A stretch of DNA of 64,000 bases from positions 81,138-145,137 of the IMG/VR virus record IMGVR_UViG_3300023184_000037. The stretch is one strand, 5' to 3'. Below the pieces are notes generated by a model, which saw nothing but the letters and a program-made list of their open reading frames with translations, made no database searches and was not told the DNA's origin. The DNA is from a virus. This document shows positions 7,959-15,363 of the stretch, piece by piece; the stretch's first letter is position 1, and every line of letters starts with the position of its first letter. The position numbers and the translations under genes are program-made.

Positions 7959-8262
7959 TTGGTTCCTTACAGCAATCCATAAAAAGCAATTATAAACTAC
8001 GCAAATATTGGAACCAGGCGGATCGGTACAGCAAAAAGTACACACACAGCTATGATAGCCAACGTATTACAGAGATAGTATCAAGTATAACAGGCAAATG
8101 GAAGTCTAACCAGGATAAAAAATAGACAAACGTCATACCACCCCAATAGGTGATAAGTAGGATGGGTCGAAGTTTAGTAGACGCTCGCGAAAATCAAAGC
8201 CGAAGACGTTAAACAGGGTTATTCCGCCGGGAAGAAAATCACGAAAAACGATCCCGTAATAA
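7959..8262 (+). ncRNA. Candidate structured non-coding RNA next to the Ro-like gene
   Basis: Between the TROVE-like gene and the next CDS lie 457 bases without a credible ORF. Perfect complementary segments: TGGTTCC 7960-7966 with GGAACCA 8010-8016; GTAC 8026-8029 with GTAC 8038-8041; long-range TATTAC 8065-8070 with GTAATA 8256-8261; GTCTA 8104-8108 with TAGAC 8123-8127; AACGTC 8129-8134 with GACGTT 8205-8210, enclosing CACC/GGTG; CGGGA 8228-8232 with TCCCG 8252-8256. A promoter-like box precedes it and a terminator follows. It is not a recognisable tRNA, tmRNA, RNase P RNA or group I intron. A Y-RNA-like partner of the adjacent protein is inferred from context. Confidence 0.5.
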
Positions 8263-8265
8263 TTT

Positions 8266-8310
8266 AATCCTGACAAAATTGTTAATAACTTTTTTAGTCA
8301 GGATTTTTTT
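8266..8310 (+). terminator. Terminator of the non-coding RNA
   Basis: AATCCTGAC (8266-8274) pairs with GTCAGGATT (8297-8305), followed by T-run to 8310. The loop is long (22 bases) but the 9-bp stem and T-tract are clear. Confidence 0.8.
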
Positions 8311-8312
8311 AT

Positions 8313-8345
8313 GTCGATTTTTTGTATTATATTTACATATCTAAT
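8313..8345 (+). promoter_or_regulatory. Early-type promoter
   Basis: A T-tract with TTG, then TTATATTTACATATCTAATT (core 8327-8337), immediately after a terminator. Nearly identical to the elements at 4047 and 60381. Confidence 0.65.
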
Positions 8346-8379
8346 TAAAGTGCATAAAAAACAAAACCAATATATAACA

Positions 8380-8392
8380 TATAATACTTAAA
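8380..8392 (+). promoter_or_regulatory. Middle-type motif TATAATACTTAAA
   Basis: TATAATACTTAAA lies 9 bases before the ATG at 8401. The same 13-mer occurs at 22274 before the clamp gene, and with one change at 41798 before the clamp-loader gene. A second promoter class is inferred. Confidence 0.45.
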
Positions 8393-8400
8393 CGAAACTT

Positions 8401-8676
8401 ATGAATATTTTAGACGAAGCAAGCGGAATTGTTAATAACCGCTCAGAAGAAGCAGACAGACAGTATGGTCCTTTCTCAGAAGGTATGGACAGAGCTGCAA
8501 TGATTTTTAGAGGTATGACCGGAATCGAAGTTACCGGAGAACACATGTTTAAAGCACTAGTTGCACTTAAATTCAGTAGAGAATCGTACAATCACAAGCG
8601 TGATAATTTATTAGATGCAGTTGCATATATCCAAGGATTAGACAACTACATTAACGAAAAGCAAAACAATGGTTAA
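8401..8676 (+). CDS. DUF6378-like small protein
   Basis: A 91-residue protein starting MNILDEASGIV. The pattern ILDEA..IV...R...YG, a central ALVALKFSRES segment and KRDNLLDAVAYIQGL near the end matches a small phage family annotated DUF6378. Its function is not established to my knowledge. The gene overlaps the next by eight bases and opens the accessory metabolic block. Confidence 0.65.
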   Translation: MNILDEASGIVNNRSEEADRQYGPFSEGMDRAAMIFRGMTGIEVTGEHMFKALVALKFSRESYNHKRDNLLDAVAYIQGLDNYINEKQNNG

Positions 8677-9718
8677 TATTTACACAGTTTTAGATTCATT
8701 AAAGGGTAAGAAGATTGCAATTGATGATGTTGTAACTACTTATAGTTCAAAGAAGGCCAGCCATAAAAGTGCATGGGCTTTCTTATTAGCTAATCAATTA
8801 AGGTCCCTAGGACTGGATGCTGAAGTACTTACCAAGTCAGAAGATATTCACCAATATGATGTTTGGTTAGTAGCACTTCCAATGGAATTCCAAGGTTCTT
8901 ATAACCTATTTGGTGGAGCCACTGACGAACCAGCAGAAAGGATTAAAAGATTTTTAGATTTTGGTGGAACAATATATTGTTTGAATCGAGAAATGCCAGA
9001 TGTTGGAGCATTCGCGCAAAGTCGAATGAAATCATGTTCACCCTTATGGGCATCTCTTAATGTTGAAGCACTTACAAAGAAGAGTAAAGAAACCGAAACA
9101 ATTGAATTGAAATTGGCTTCCGGAACTTTTGTCTTAGGTGATTCCCATTCAGTTTCAGTATACCAACCGGGCGCAAATATTAGCCGAAATGATGGTAAAA
9201 CCCTATTTGGAGTTATGAAAGAGGGAATGACATCTTATATTCCTGAAGGAACTGACCATCTAATTACATACTTTGGAAACATTGATGTTCGTCATCACTT
9301 ATGCCGACAAGAAAAACCAGTCGACGCGGTTAAAGCCCTTGTAAAAAATTACTTTGAGCACTTACAATCACTAGGAATTCAAAAGAATACCGTTGTAAAA
9401 TTATTGCCTATCGAATTTGAAGGTCGCAGAATTCCAAAAACTGGGTACTATAAAGGTACTCCATTTATCGGAACTCAACGAGAACGCACTCAATTGATGG
9501 AAATATTTAACGAAGAGGTTGACAAACTCTCGGCTATATATAATATGAACGTAATCGAATGGCCGATTCATTGGTACTCAGCAGACCCACAATATTTTGC
9601 CGATACTTACATGGAGAAACCAGGTTCCGTTCACCTATCTAGAGAGTTTTACCAATATGATTTCGAGACGTCCGAAAAAAATGTTGTGCTAAAGAAAACT
9701 ATTAACACTCTTTTTTAA
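8669..9718 (+). CDS. SGNH/GDSL-type hydrolase with clamp-type C-terminal tail
   Basis: A 349-residue protein. The middle carries FVLGDSHSVS (about residues 154-163), a GDSH form of the SGNH nucleophile block; NIDVRHHL follows, and GSVHLS near residue 320 supplies a candidate catalytic His. The first ~150 residues are a separate alpha/beta domain (KKIAIDDVVTTY, YDVWLVALPMEF). SGNH enzymes hydrolyse or transfer acyl esters on sugars or lipids; the substrate here is unknown. The C-terminus KKTINTLF is almost identical to the RNase H tail (TKKINTLF), which suggests sliding-clamp docking and thus a job near DNA. It overlaps the upstream gene by eight bases. Confidence 0.65.
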   Translation: MVNIYTVLDSLKGKKIAIDDVVTTYSSKKASHKSAWAFLLANQLRSLGLDAEVLTKSEDIHQYDVWLVALPMEFQGSYNLFGGATDEPAERIKRFLDFGGTIYCLNREMPDVGAFAQSRMKSCSPLWASLNVEALTKKSKETETIELKLASGTFVLGDSHSVSVYQPGANISRNDGKTLFGVMKEGMTSYIPEGTDHLITYFGNIDVRHHLCRQEKPVDAVKALVKNYFEHLQSLGIQKNTVVKLLPIEFEGRRIPKTGYYKGTPFIGTQRERTQLMEIFNEEVDKLSAIYNMNVIEWPIHWYSADPQYFADTYMEKPGSVHLSREFYQYDFETSEKNVVLKKTINTLF

Positions 9719-9729
9719 AACAAAATAAT

Positions 9730-10314
9730 ATGAAAAACATTTTTTTAGATTGTGGAACCCATCTATGTGAAGGGTTACTAGAATTTCAGGCTAAAGGAGT
9801 TATTGATGATACATTTGAGATTCATACCTTTGAGGCAAATCCTGAATGTAAAATAGAAGAACGTGTAAAGAAAATACCCTTAAATATTACTCCACATAAT
9901 GTGGCAGTATGGATTGAGGACGGATTCGTATTGTTTAACCAAGAAAATCATAAAAAGAGTAATTGCGGTTCCCCGACTGATGGACAATCCGATATAGATG
10001 GATGGGCATCTTCGATTAATGGAATAGGATTTTACTGGCCAGGATATGAGACCCATGTCCAAGTTCCAAGTATTGATTTTAGCAAGTTTGTTTCTGAGCT
10101 ACCCAAAGATTCAAACATAATATGTAAAATGGATATTGAAGGTTCTGAATTCTCAGTCCTAAGAAAGATGATAGAAGAGGGTACAATTAGTAACATAAAG
10201 GAAATCTATATTGAGTTCCATGAAAGAGCTATGCCATCTGAATCTGTTGAATCCCGTCAAAAAATAGTTAATGACATTACAAACCTAGGTGTAGTAGTAC
10301 ATGAATGGTTTTAA
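9730..10314 (+). CDS. FkbM-type methyltransferase
   Basis: A 194-residue SAM-dependent methyltransferase-like protein. FLDCGTH at residues 5-11 is motif I, TFEANPE the acidic motif II loop, and MDIEGSEFSVLRKM the FkbM-type motif. FkbM enzymes O-methylate sugars and related hydroxyl groups. It is shorter than most FkbM proteins but keeps both ends. A second FkbM-type gene lies at 12019 with the inositol-phosphate synthase between them, which suggests methylation of an inositol- or sugar-derived group. Confidence 0.75.
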   Translation: MKNIFLDCGTHLCEGLLEFQAKGVIDDTFEIHTFEANPECKIEERVKKIPLNITPHNVAVWIEDGFVLFNQENHKKSNCGSPTDGQSDIDGWASSINGIGFYWPGYETHVQVPSIDFSKFVSELPKDSNIICKMDIEGSEFSVLRKMIEEGTISNIKEIYIEFHERAMPSESVESRQKIVNDITNLGVVVHEWF

Positions 10315-10370
10315 TTTGAAACTTTTTAAATAAAACTAGTATAAAAATTATAAATTAAATTTTAAGAAAA

Positions 10371-11558
10371 ATGAACAAAATTAAAGTAGGAATTATCGGA
10401 ACAGGAAATTGCGCTAAATCATTAGTTGAAGGTGTACAATATTACACTGAAAATCCAAATGATATTACCGGAATGATGAAGTCCGATATTGGAGGTTACA
10501 AAGCAGAAAACATCGAGTTTGTATGTGGATTCGAAATTGATGAACGTAAAGTTAATCAAACATTAGGATACGCTCTTAAACAAAGACCAAACTCTGCATG
10601 GGATATTGTTGACGTAATTCATTCTGAGGCTCCAGTTTATGAGGCTCCAGTTATTGATGGTTATGCAGCCCTTATGGATAACTATCCAGAACAAAATCGT
10701 TTCTTAGTTGACGAAAAACTAAGAAATTCTACGGACATGAATCGTACTGATTGGACTCCAAAAAAATCACGTGAATGGAAAGACTCAATCATTGCTAAAT
10801 TAAAAGAGCATGGTGTTGAAGTACTTATTAACTACTTACCAGTAGGTTCACAAAAAACAACTGAATTCTGGGCTGAAATTTGCCTTGAAACAGGAATCTC
10901 TTTAGTAAACTGTATTCCAGTTTTTATCGCATCTGACCCAGCTTGGGAGCAAAGATTTATCGATGCTGGAATTCCAATTATCGGAGATGATATGCGTTCT
11001 CAATTTGGAGCAAGTATCCTTTCTCAAATGTTACAAGAACTTGCCTTTGAAAGAGGACATCATGTAAAAGCGCACATCCAAAGAAATGTTGGAGGTAACA
11101 CAGATTTCTTAAACATGGAAGACAAATCTCGTCTAGCATCTAAAAAGATTTCTAAAGAAAACGTAATTCGTGCCCAAAACGAAATTAGAGGAATCTCAAC
11201 TGAAGATTCATTCTTACACGCTGGTCCTTCTGAGTATATTGCATTTTATGGCGATAACAAAGTTGCTAACTTCCGTTTAGAACTTACAGGATTCGGTGGA
11301 GCACCAGTTCTTTTTGATGCTCAATTAAGTGTACAAGACTCTCCAAACTCAGCTGGAGTAGTAATCGATGCAGTTCGTTATTTAAGAGTTGCAAGAGAAT
11401 TAGGAGTTGTAGGAGCATTAAGAGGTCCTTCAGCGTTTACTCAAAAAACCCCACCAGATCAAATGATGTTTGCTGATGCTGTTTATGAGTGTACTGAATT
11501 GGCTGCAAGACGCTTAACAGATTCTACAAGAAAACAGTTAGTTGCTAAAAAAGCCTAA
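10371..11558 (+). CDS. ino1: myo-Inositol-1-phosphate synthase
   Basis: A 395-residue enzyme that would convert glucose 6-phosphate to 1L-myo-inositol 1-phosphate using internal NAD redox. The Rossmann loop is GIIGTGNCAKSL (residues 8-19); INYLPVGS and the family hallmark NVGGNTDFLNM (about 240-250) are present, with the conserved lysine-rich segment SRLASKKISKE after it. Length fits the short bacterial/archaeal type. The start has an A-rich leader and the gene ends at a strong terminator. Inositol synthesis is rare in phages. The adjacent HAD-like gene could dephosphorylate the product, and the flanking methyltransferases could decorate it. Confidence 0.85.
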   Translation: MNKIKVGIIGTGNCAKSLVEGVQYYTENPNDITGMMKSDIGGYKAENIEFVCGFEIDERKVNQTLGYALKQRPNSAWDIVDVIHSEAPVYEAPVIDGYAALMDNYPEQNRFLVDEKLRNSTDMNRTDWTPKKSREWKDSIIAKLKEHGVEVLINYLPVGSQKTTEFWAEICLETGISLVNCIPVFIASDPAWEQRFIDAGIPIIGDDMRSQFGASILSQMLQELAFERGHHVKAHIQRNVGGNTDFLNMEDKSRLASKKISKENVIRAQNEIRGISTEDSFLHAGPSEYIAFYGDNKVANFRLELTGFGGAPVLFDAQLSVQDSPNSAGVVIDAVRYLRVARELGVVGALRGPSAFTQKTPPDQMMFADAVYECTELAARRLTDSTRKQLVAKKA

Positions 11559-11577
11559 CAATCCAATTAACCCAAAG

Positions 11578-11603
11578 GGGAGAGAATAACTCTCCCTTTT
11601 TTT
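11578..11603 (+). terminator. Rho-independent terminator after the inositol-phosphate synthase
   Basis: GGGAGAG (11578-11584) pairs with CTCTCCC (11590-11596), followed by T7. Confidence 0.9.
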
Positions 11604-11618
11604 ATCAAAACTTTACGC

Positions 11619-12017
11619 ATGTTAAACATATTTAAAACCAAAAAACCAGTCGATATCTATGGATACGATTTTGATGGAGTAATTTCAATTGGAATAACTC
11701 CAAGAGCAACCACAGATTTTGTTATTACCGGAAGATGTATTGACGAACAAGACGAAATCCGTGCAATCCTTAAAGAGAGAGGAATTAAATGCAAAGTGTA
11801 TTTTAATCCAATGACTCTTGAAGAACGTGGAAACCATACAGTTGCAGCTAGAAGGCATTCTGGAAATCACAAAGCAAAAACCCTTAATCGTTTAAAAGAT
11901 GAAGGTGTTATTGTTTCACGTTTTTTTGAAGATGACCCAATCCAATACCAAATTATCCAGGAAAACTGTCCTGATGTTGAATTGGTTAACATTGTATCAA
12001 AATTAGTACAGAAATAA
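11619..12017 (+). CDS. HAD-superfamily-like protein (small phosphatase/domain)
   Basis: A 132-residue protein with a HAD motif I, YGYDFDGVIS (residues 14-23), a ITGR motif II-like segment at about 36-39, a lysine near HKAK, and FFEDDP as the motif IV acidic patch. It lacks an obvious cap domain. HAD proteins of this size remove phosphates from small molecules or polynucleotide ends. Position directly after the inositol-phosphate synthase makes inositol monophosphate a possible substrate, by inference only. Confidence 0.65.
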   Translation: MLNIFKTKKPVDIYGYDFDGVISIGITPRATTDFVITGRCIDEQDEIRAILKERGIKCKVYFNPMTLEERGNHTVAARRHSGNHKAKTLNRLKDEGVIVSRFFEDDPIQYQIIQENCPDVELVNIVSKLVQK

Positions 12018-12018
12018 G

Positions 12019-12720
12019 ATGAGTAGGGTTAAACTTCCTGAGTTTCCAATTTCTAAGTTAGAAAAAACTCGTCTTAAAAAGAAATACGTAAAAATATTGG
12101 GTGCAACCGAAGGTGTTGACGATAGTATGATTGGCGAAAGTATTGCTAATTACTTAATTCCTGAAATTGATTATAGGGGAATGGTTTGCCTTGACCTTGG
12201 AGCCAACATTGGAGCTTTTACTCAAATTGCGCTGGATGCCGGAGCAAGTAAAGTTTGTACTGTTGAATGCGATGCCAGAAACTTTGCAAAACTCGAGTCA
12301 ACTTATAAAAATGATGATTACGTTGATTTGGTTTATGCTGCCGTTTCCGGATTGCCTAATAAAACCTTAAAAATATTTAAGTCTGCTAGTCAAAACGCAC
12401 ATTGCTCAACATCAATTGAGAGCAAAATGAAGTTCAGCGAATATGATGAGGTCGAAAACATACACCTAAAAAAGTTACTAAAGAAATACAACCCAGATAT
12501 TATCAAGATTGATATTGAATCTGCCGAGTATACCCTAATCGATACTTTATTAGATTATGAACCTAAATATTTATTTATTGAATTACACGCAGGAAAACAT
12601 AGGGCTGAAATGTATCAAGTACTGGAAAGATTAGAGTCGATTTATCCGCATTCAAGAGTGGTTCCATTGATTATATTTACCGACAATTTGATAGCGCACG
12701 ACTGCTTCTTTAAAAAATAA
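12019..12720 (+). CDS. FkbM-type methyltransferase (second copy)
   Basis: A 233-residue protein with the SAM-binding glycine motif CLDLGANIGAFT (about 57-68), the acidic loop CTVECDA, and IIKIDIESAEYTLIDTL, the FkbM signature with DIESAE in place of the more usual D-x-E-G-x-E. It starts two bases after the HAD gene stop. It is not a close copy of the 9730 product, so the two probably act on different positions or substrates. Sugar or inositol O-methylation is the family expectation. Confidence 0.75.
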   Translation: MSRVKLPEFPISKLEKTRLKKKYVKILGATEGVDDSMIGESIANYLIPEIDYRGMVCLDLGANIGAFTQIALDAGASKVCTVECDARNFAKLESTYKNDDYVDLVYAAVSGLPNKTLKIFKSASQNAHCSTSIESKMKFSEYDEVENIHLKKLLKKYNPDIIKIDIESAEYTLIDTLLDYEPKYLFIELHAGKHRAEMYQVLERLESIYPHSRVVPLIIFTDNLIAHDCFFKK

Positions 12721-12728
12721 AATATAAA

Positions 12729-13916
12729 ATGACTTCAAATAAACAACTGCTTGAGATGGATTCTCAAGCACTGTTGGATTTAATACCAACAGAAAAAAGA
12801 CAATTGATCCGAGATTTTGTTCATGAAATGAATCGAAGAGAATATGAGGTTCGTTTTGCAAAAACATGTACCTTTGATACTTTTAGACACAGAGAGGGTA
12901 CTGGAGAGAACATCTTTGGCCATGGATTTATAGTAGAGGGACGTTCAGTTCCATACTTCCACCCAAACCGTTCATTCCACGATGAGATTATTTGGTTAAA
13001 TGAAAATGTGTTCTACAATCCAGAATGTACTTTTGAAGACCGATTAATTAATGCAGCAATTGTAAAGTTCTATGGTCCGTCGAATACAATTAGTCTATTA
13101 ACACACGACACTGGATTTCCATTCGTTAAATATGACCGATTGGTTAACGACGAGAAGTACGTTCTGCAGTGTATGGTTAATATGGAGAATGCAAGAAGGC
13201 GTGGTGAAAAGATTTATGGTACTACAGAATTACGAACAAGTCTACAGACCGAATCGAGAAATCATGCAAGGGTTCTTAAAACTCCTTATGATGTATTAAT
13301 TGGTGCCGAACCGGATCCAACCAGACAGAGTCGAACAAGTGATATGTTTTTTTGGTTTACCCTACTAGGTCCACGTTTTGCAGAATTCTATGCCAAAAAA
13401 CCGACGATGGAAGAGTCGTTTAACTTTTTAACATCACATCGAGGAATTGGAAACTATTATGGTTACCATTTTAGTACCAACCTTGCCCGAATGCCAGAAA
13501 TCGGAACGCCAGACCTATTGCGACCAGGCAGCCTATCTGGAAATCTTAACGAAGACGATGACTTTGTTGCACCTGGAGTTGGAGCGATGACCACAATCAA
13601 CTGGTTCTATGAACACTTAGGTTTTTCAATCTCGTCAGAAGTAGGAGCCAAGGTTATCAGACAAATCAGGGACACTCAACATGAATTCTTTGATTTTACT
13701 GGAGAAAATCTTGACTATTTAGAAACAATCACTGAGACCGGAAGATTTACAACGTTTGGTACAGAAATTAGTTGTTGTCAGTTTGGTGTATTTTTACGAT
13801 TGAGAGATAGTAAAAAGATGGCCCTAAACCGAGCAAATGCTCCAATTTCTAAAGAACAAATTGGTGAATCATGCGAAGTAGATGAACCAACATTTAAAAG
13901 TTCATGTTTATTTTAA
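12729..13916 (+). CDS. Putative thymine-hypermodification protein (aGPT-Pplase/HMUDK-helical clade)
   Basis: A 395-residue all-helical protein. The order of motifs (NENVFYNPECTFEDRLINAA, KFYGPSNTISLL, a middle LGPRFAEFY segment, then HRGIGNYYGYHF and EDDDFVAPGVGAMTTINWF) matches what I know of the DNA-glycosylase-like proteins first described as alpha-glutamyl/putrescinyl-thymine pyrophosphorylases and the helical part of 5-hmdU DNA kinases. These act in hypermodification of hydroxymethyluracil in phage DNA. No P-loop is present. The tail FKSSCLF ends in the xxLF peptide shared with replication proteins here. A dUTPase gene follows. The assignment is from recalled pattern, so moderate. Confidence 0.5.
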   Translation: MTSNKQLLEMDSQALLDLIPTEKRQLIRDFVHEMNRREYEVRFAKTCTFDTFRHREGTGENIFGHGFIVEGRSVPYFHPNRSFHDEIIWLNENVFYNPECTFEDRLINAAIVKFYGPSNTISLLTHDTGFPFVKYDRLVNDEKYVLQCMVNMENARRRGEKIYGTTELRTSLQTESRNHARVLKTPYDVLIGAEPDPTRQSRTSDMFFWFTLLGPRFAEFYAKKPTMEESFNFLTSHRGIGNYYGYHFSTNLARMPEIGTPDLLRPGSLSGNLNEDDDFVAPGVGAMTTINWFYEHLGFSISSEVGAKVIRQIRDTQHEFFDFTGENLDYLETITETGRFTTFGTEISCCQFGVFLRLRDSKKMALNRANAPISKEQIGESCEVDEPTFKSSCLF

Positions 13917-13958
13917 ACAAGTTCAAAATTACCTATAAAACTATTATATAAAAAACTT

Positions 13959-14426
13959 ATGGCAAATATAGACAATCAATGTAAAGACCTGGAAGTTAAA
14001 GACTTCTATTCAGATTCGACCACCCACCTGGCGGATATTATGGAAAACCAAAAGAAAATGCAGGAGCAGACTTATGGCTTTAATTTTGAAAATATGTCAA
14101 TTAGAGAAATTATGAACTTCTGGCATGTTAATACACATGCAGTAGTTGATGAAATTCACGAGATGACAGATGCCCTTGGAGGTATTAAAGATGGTAGTGG
14201 AAATGCAGTTTGGAAATACTGGAAAAAAGACTTTTCAAAGTATGAAACTATGAAAATTAGCGATCTATCTGAAGAGGACAAAAAAGAACTTTATATGGAA
14301 TGGGTAGACATACTACACTTCTTTATAAATTATGCGTCTTCAATCGGATTAGATGCAAAAACAGCTTACAATTATTACTTCGCGAAAGCAGAAGAAAATG
14401 TCGCAAGACAACAACGAGGGTATTAA
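13959..14426 (+). CDS. All-alpha dUTPase/dNTP pyrophosphatase (MazG-like)
   Basis: A 155-residue helical protein with the metal-binding pattern of dimeric dUTPases: DEIHEMTDALGG (about 66-77) and EWVDILHFFINYA (about 109-121), then AYNYYFAKAEENVARQQRGY at the end, a classic family tail. It would hydrolyse dUTP (or dCTP) to the monophosphate and pyrophosphate, keeping uracil out of DNA and feeding thymidylate or hmdU synthesis. It sits right after the putative base-hypermodification gene. Confidence 0.8.
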   Translation: MANIDNQCKDLEVKDFYSDSTTHLADIMENQKKMQEQTYGFNFENMSIREIMNFWHVNTHAVVDEIHEMTDALGGIKDGSGNAVWKYWKKDFSKYETMKISDLSEEDKKELYMEWVDILHFFINYASSIGLDAKTAYNYYFAKAEENVARQQRGY

Positions 14427-14435
14427 ATAAAAGAT

Positions 14436-14467
14436 GTAAATGTTTTCATTTACCTTTGATATATAAT
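14436..14467 (+). promoter_or_regulatory. Hairpin plus late-type box before the homing endonuclease
   Basis: GTAAATG (14436-14442) and CATTTAC (14447-14453) form a 7-bp hairpin with a T4 loop; GATATATAAT follows at 14458-14467, only two bases before the ATG at 14470. A start of transcription from this box would fall at or inside the ORF, so its role for this ATG is doubtful. T4 homing endonuclease genes are known for late promoters and start-masking hairpins. Confidence 0.45.
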
Positions 14468-14469
14468 AT

Positions 14470-15339
14470 ATGAAAGCATTTATATATCAATGGACTAATA
14501 ATCTAAACGGAAAGAAATACATCGGATCACACATTGGAGAGCCTGAAGACGGTTATGCCGGTTCAGGCTCTTATTTTAAGAAAGCATTTAATAAATATAA
14601 AGATTTTTTTACTAGAGAAATTTTAGAAACTATAGATGGAGAAAATGTCTATGATAGAATTAAAATACTCGAAGAATCATATTTACAAAAAGTAGATGCT
14701 GCTAATAATTCCAATTATTATAATATCACAAATTCATATTATGGCGGTAATGTATATCAAGGGTTATCAATAGATGATAAAAAGAAAATGATAGAAGGTC
14801 GGACCAATGCCGCAAAAAATGATAGATTAAAAAATCCTCAAAAATATGAAGACATTGCTAAAAAGAAAAGTGCAATTCAAAGAGAAAAAGGTAAAGACGT
14901 TTATCAATTTACAAAAGATGGACAATTTATTGCAAAATATTCATGTTTAGAAGAAGCACATAAAATAACTAATATATCAAAAGGAAATTTACATTGCGCG
15001 CTTAATGCTAGCAGAAATTTTGCAAGTGGATTTAGATGGTCTTATAAAAATATACCAAATGATTTAATTCCACCTAAAAAACGTAATCATAAAAGTACTG
15101 GAAAGCAAAAGAATCCATCTAAACATATCAATATTATATATGTTCAAATAATTCAATGTGATTTAAAAGGAAATGAAATTCACACATGGAATAATAAAAA
15201 TGAAATTCAAGAACATTTAGGTATTAGTGCACAAATGATTAATCATGCGATAAATGGTAGAGGTAAAAATAATACCGGAGAATATAAAGGATTTATATGG
15301 AAAAAAGGTAAACAAATTAAAACGACAAAATATAATTAA
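14470..15339 (+). CDS. GIY-YIG homing endonuclease with two NUMOD-type DNA-binding modules
   Basis: A 289-residue protein. The N-terminal domain opens with FIYQWTNNLNGKKYIGSH, a variant of the GIY-YIG core, followed by GYAGSGSYFKKAF, FTREIL and the catalytic-type Glu in ILEESYL. Two DNA-binding repeats follow: VYQFTKDGQFIAKYSCLEEA...FRW (about 140-198) and IQCDLKGNEIHTWNNKNEI...FIW (about 225-277). It lies immediately upstream of the split DNA polymerase gene. It has a more AT-rich codon pattern than its neighbours, as expected for a mobile gene. A gene-43-directed free-standing homing endonuclease is inferred. Confidence 0.85.
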   Translation: MKAFIYQWTNNLNGKKYIGSHIGEPEDGYAGSGSYFKKAFNKYKDFFTREILETIDGENVYDRIKILEESYLQKVDAANNSNYYNITNSYYGGNVYQGLSIDDKKKMIEGRTNAAKNDRLKNPQKYEDIAKKKSAIQREKGKDVYQFTKDGQFIAKYSCLEEAHKITNISKGNLHCALNASRNFASGFRWSYKNIPNDLIPPKKRNHKSTGKQKNPSKHINIIYVQIIQCDLKGNEIHTWNNKNEIQEHLGISAQMINHAINGRGKNNTGEYKGFIWKKGKQIKTTKYN

Positions 15340-15363
15340 CATGAACTTAAAAAACAATTATTA

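Noticed and set aside
7863-8045. 60-codon minus-strand frame at the end of the TROVE-like gene
   Set aside because: It overlaps the gene end and structured RNA; no start context and no recognisable product.
7959-8262. tRNA, tmRNA, RNase P RNA or group I intron in the non-coding stretch
   Set aside because: No cloverleaf with a T-loop, no tmRNA ends, no P/Q/R/S intron elements, and the flanking genes are not halves of one gene.
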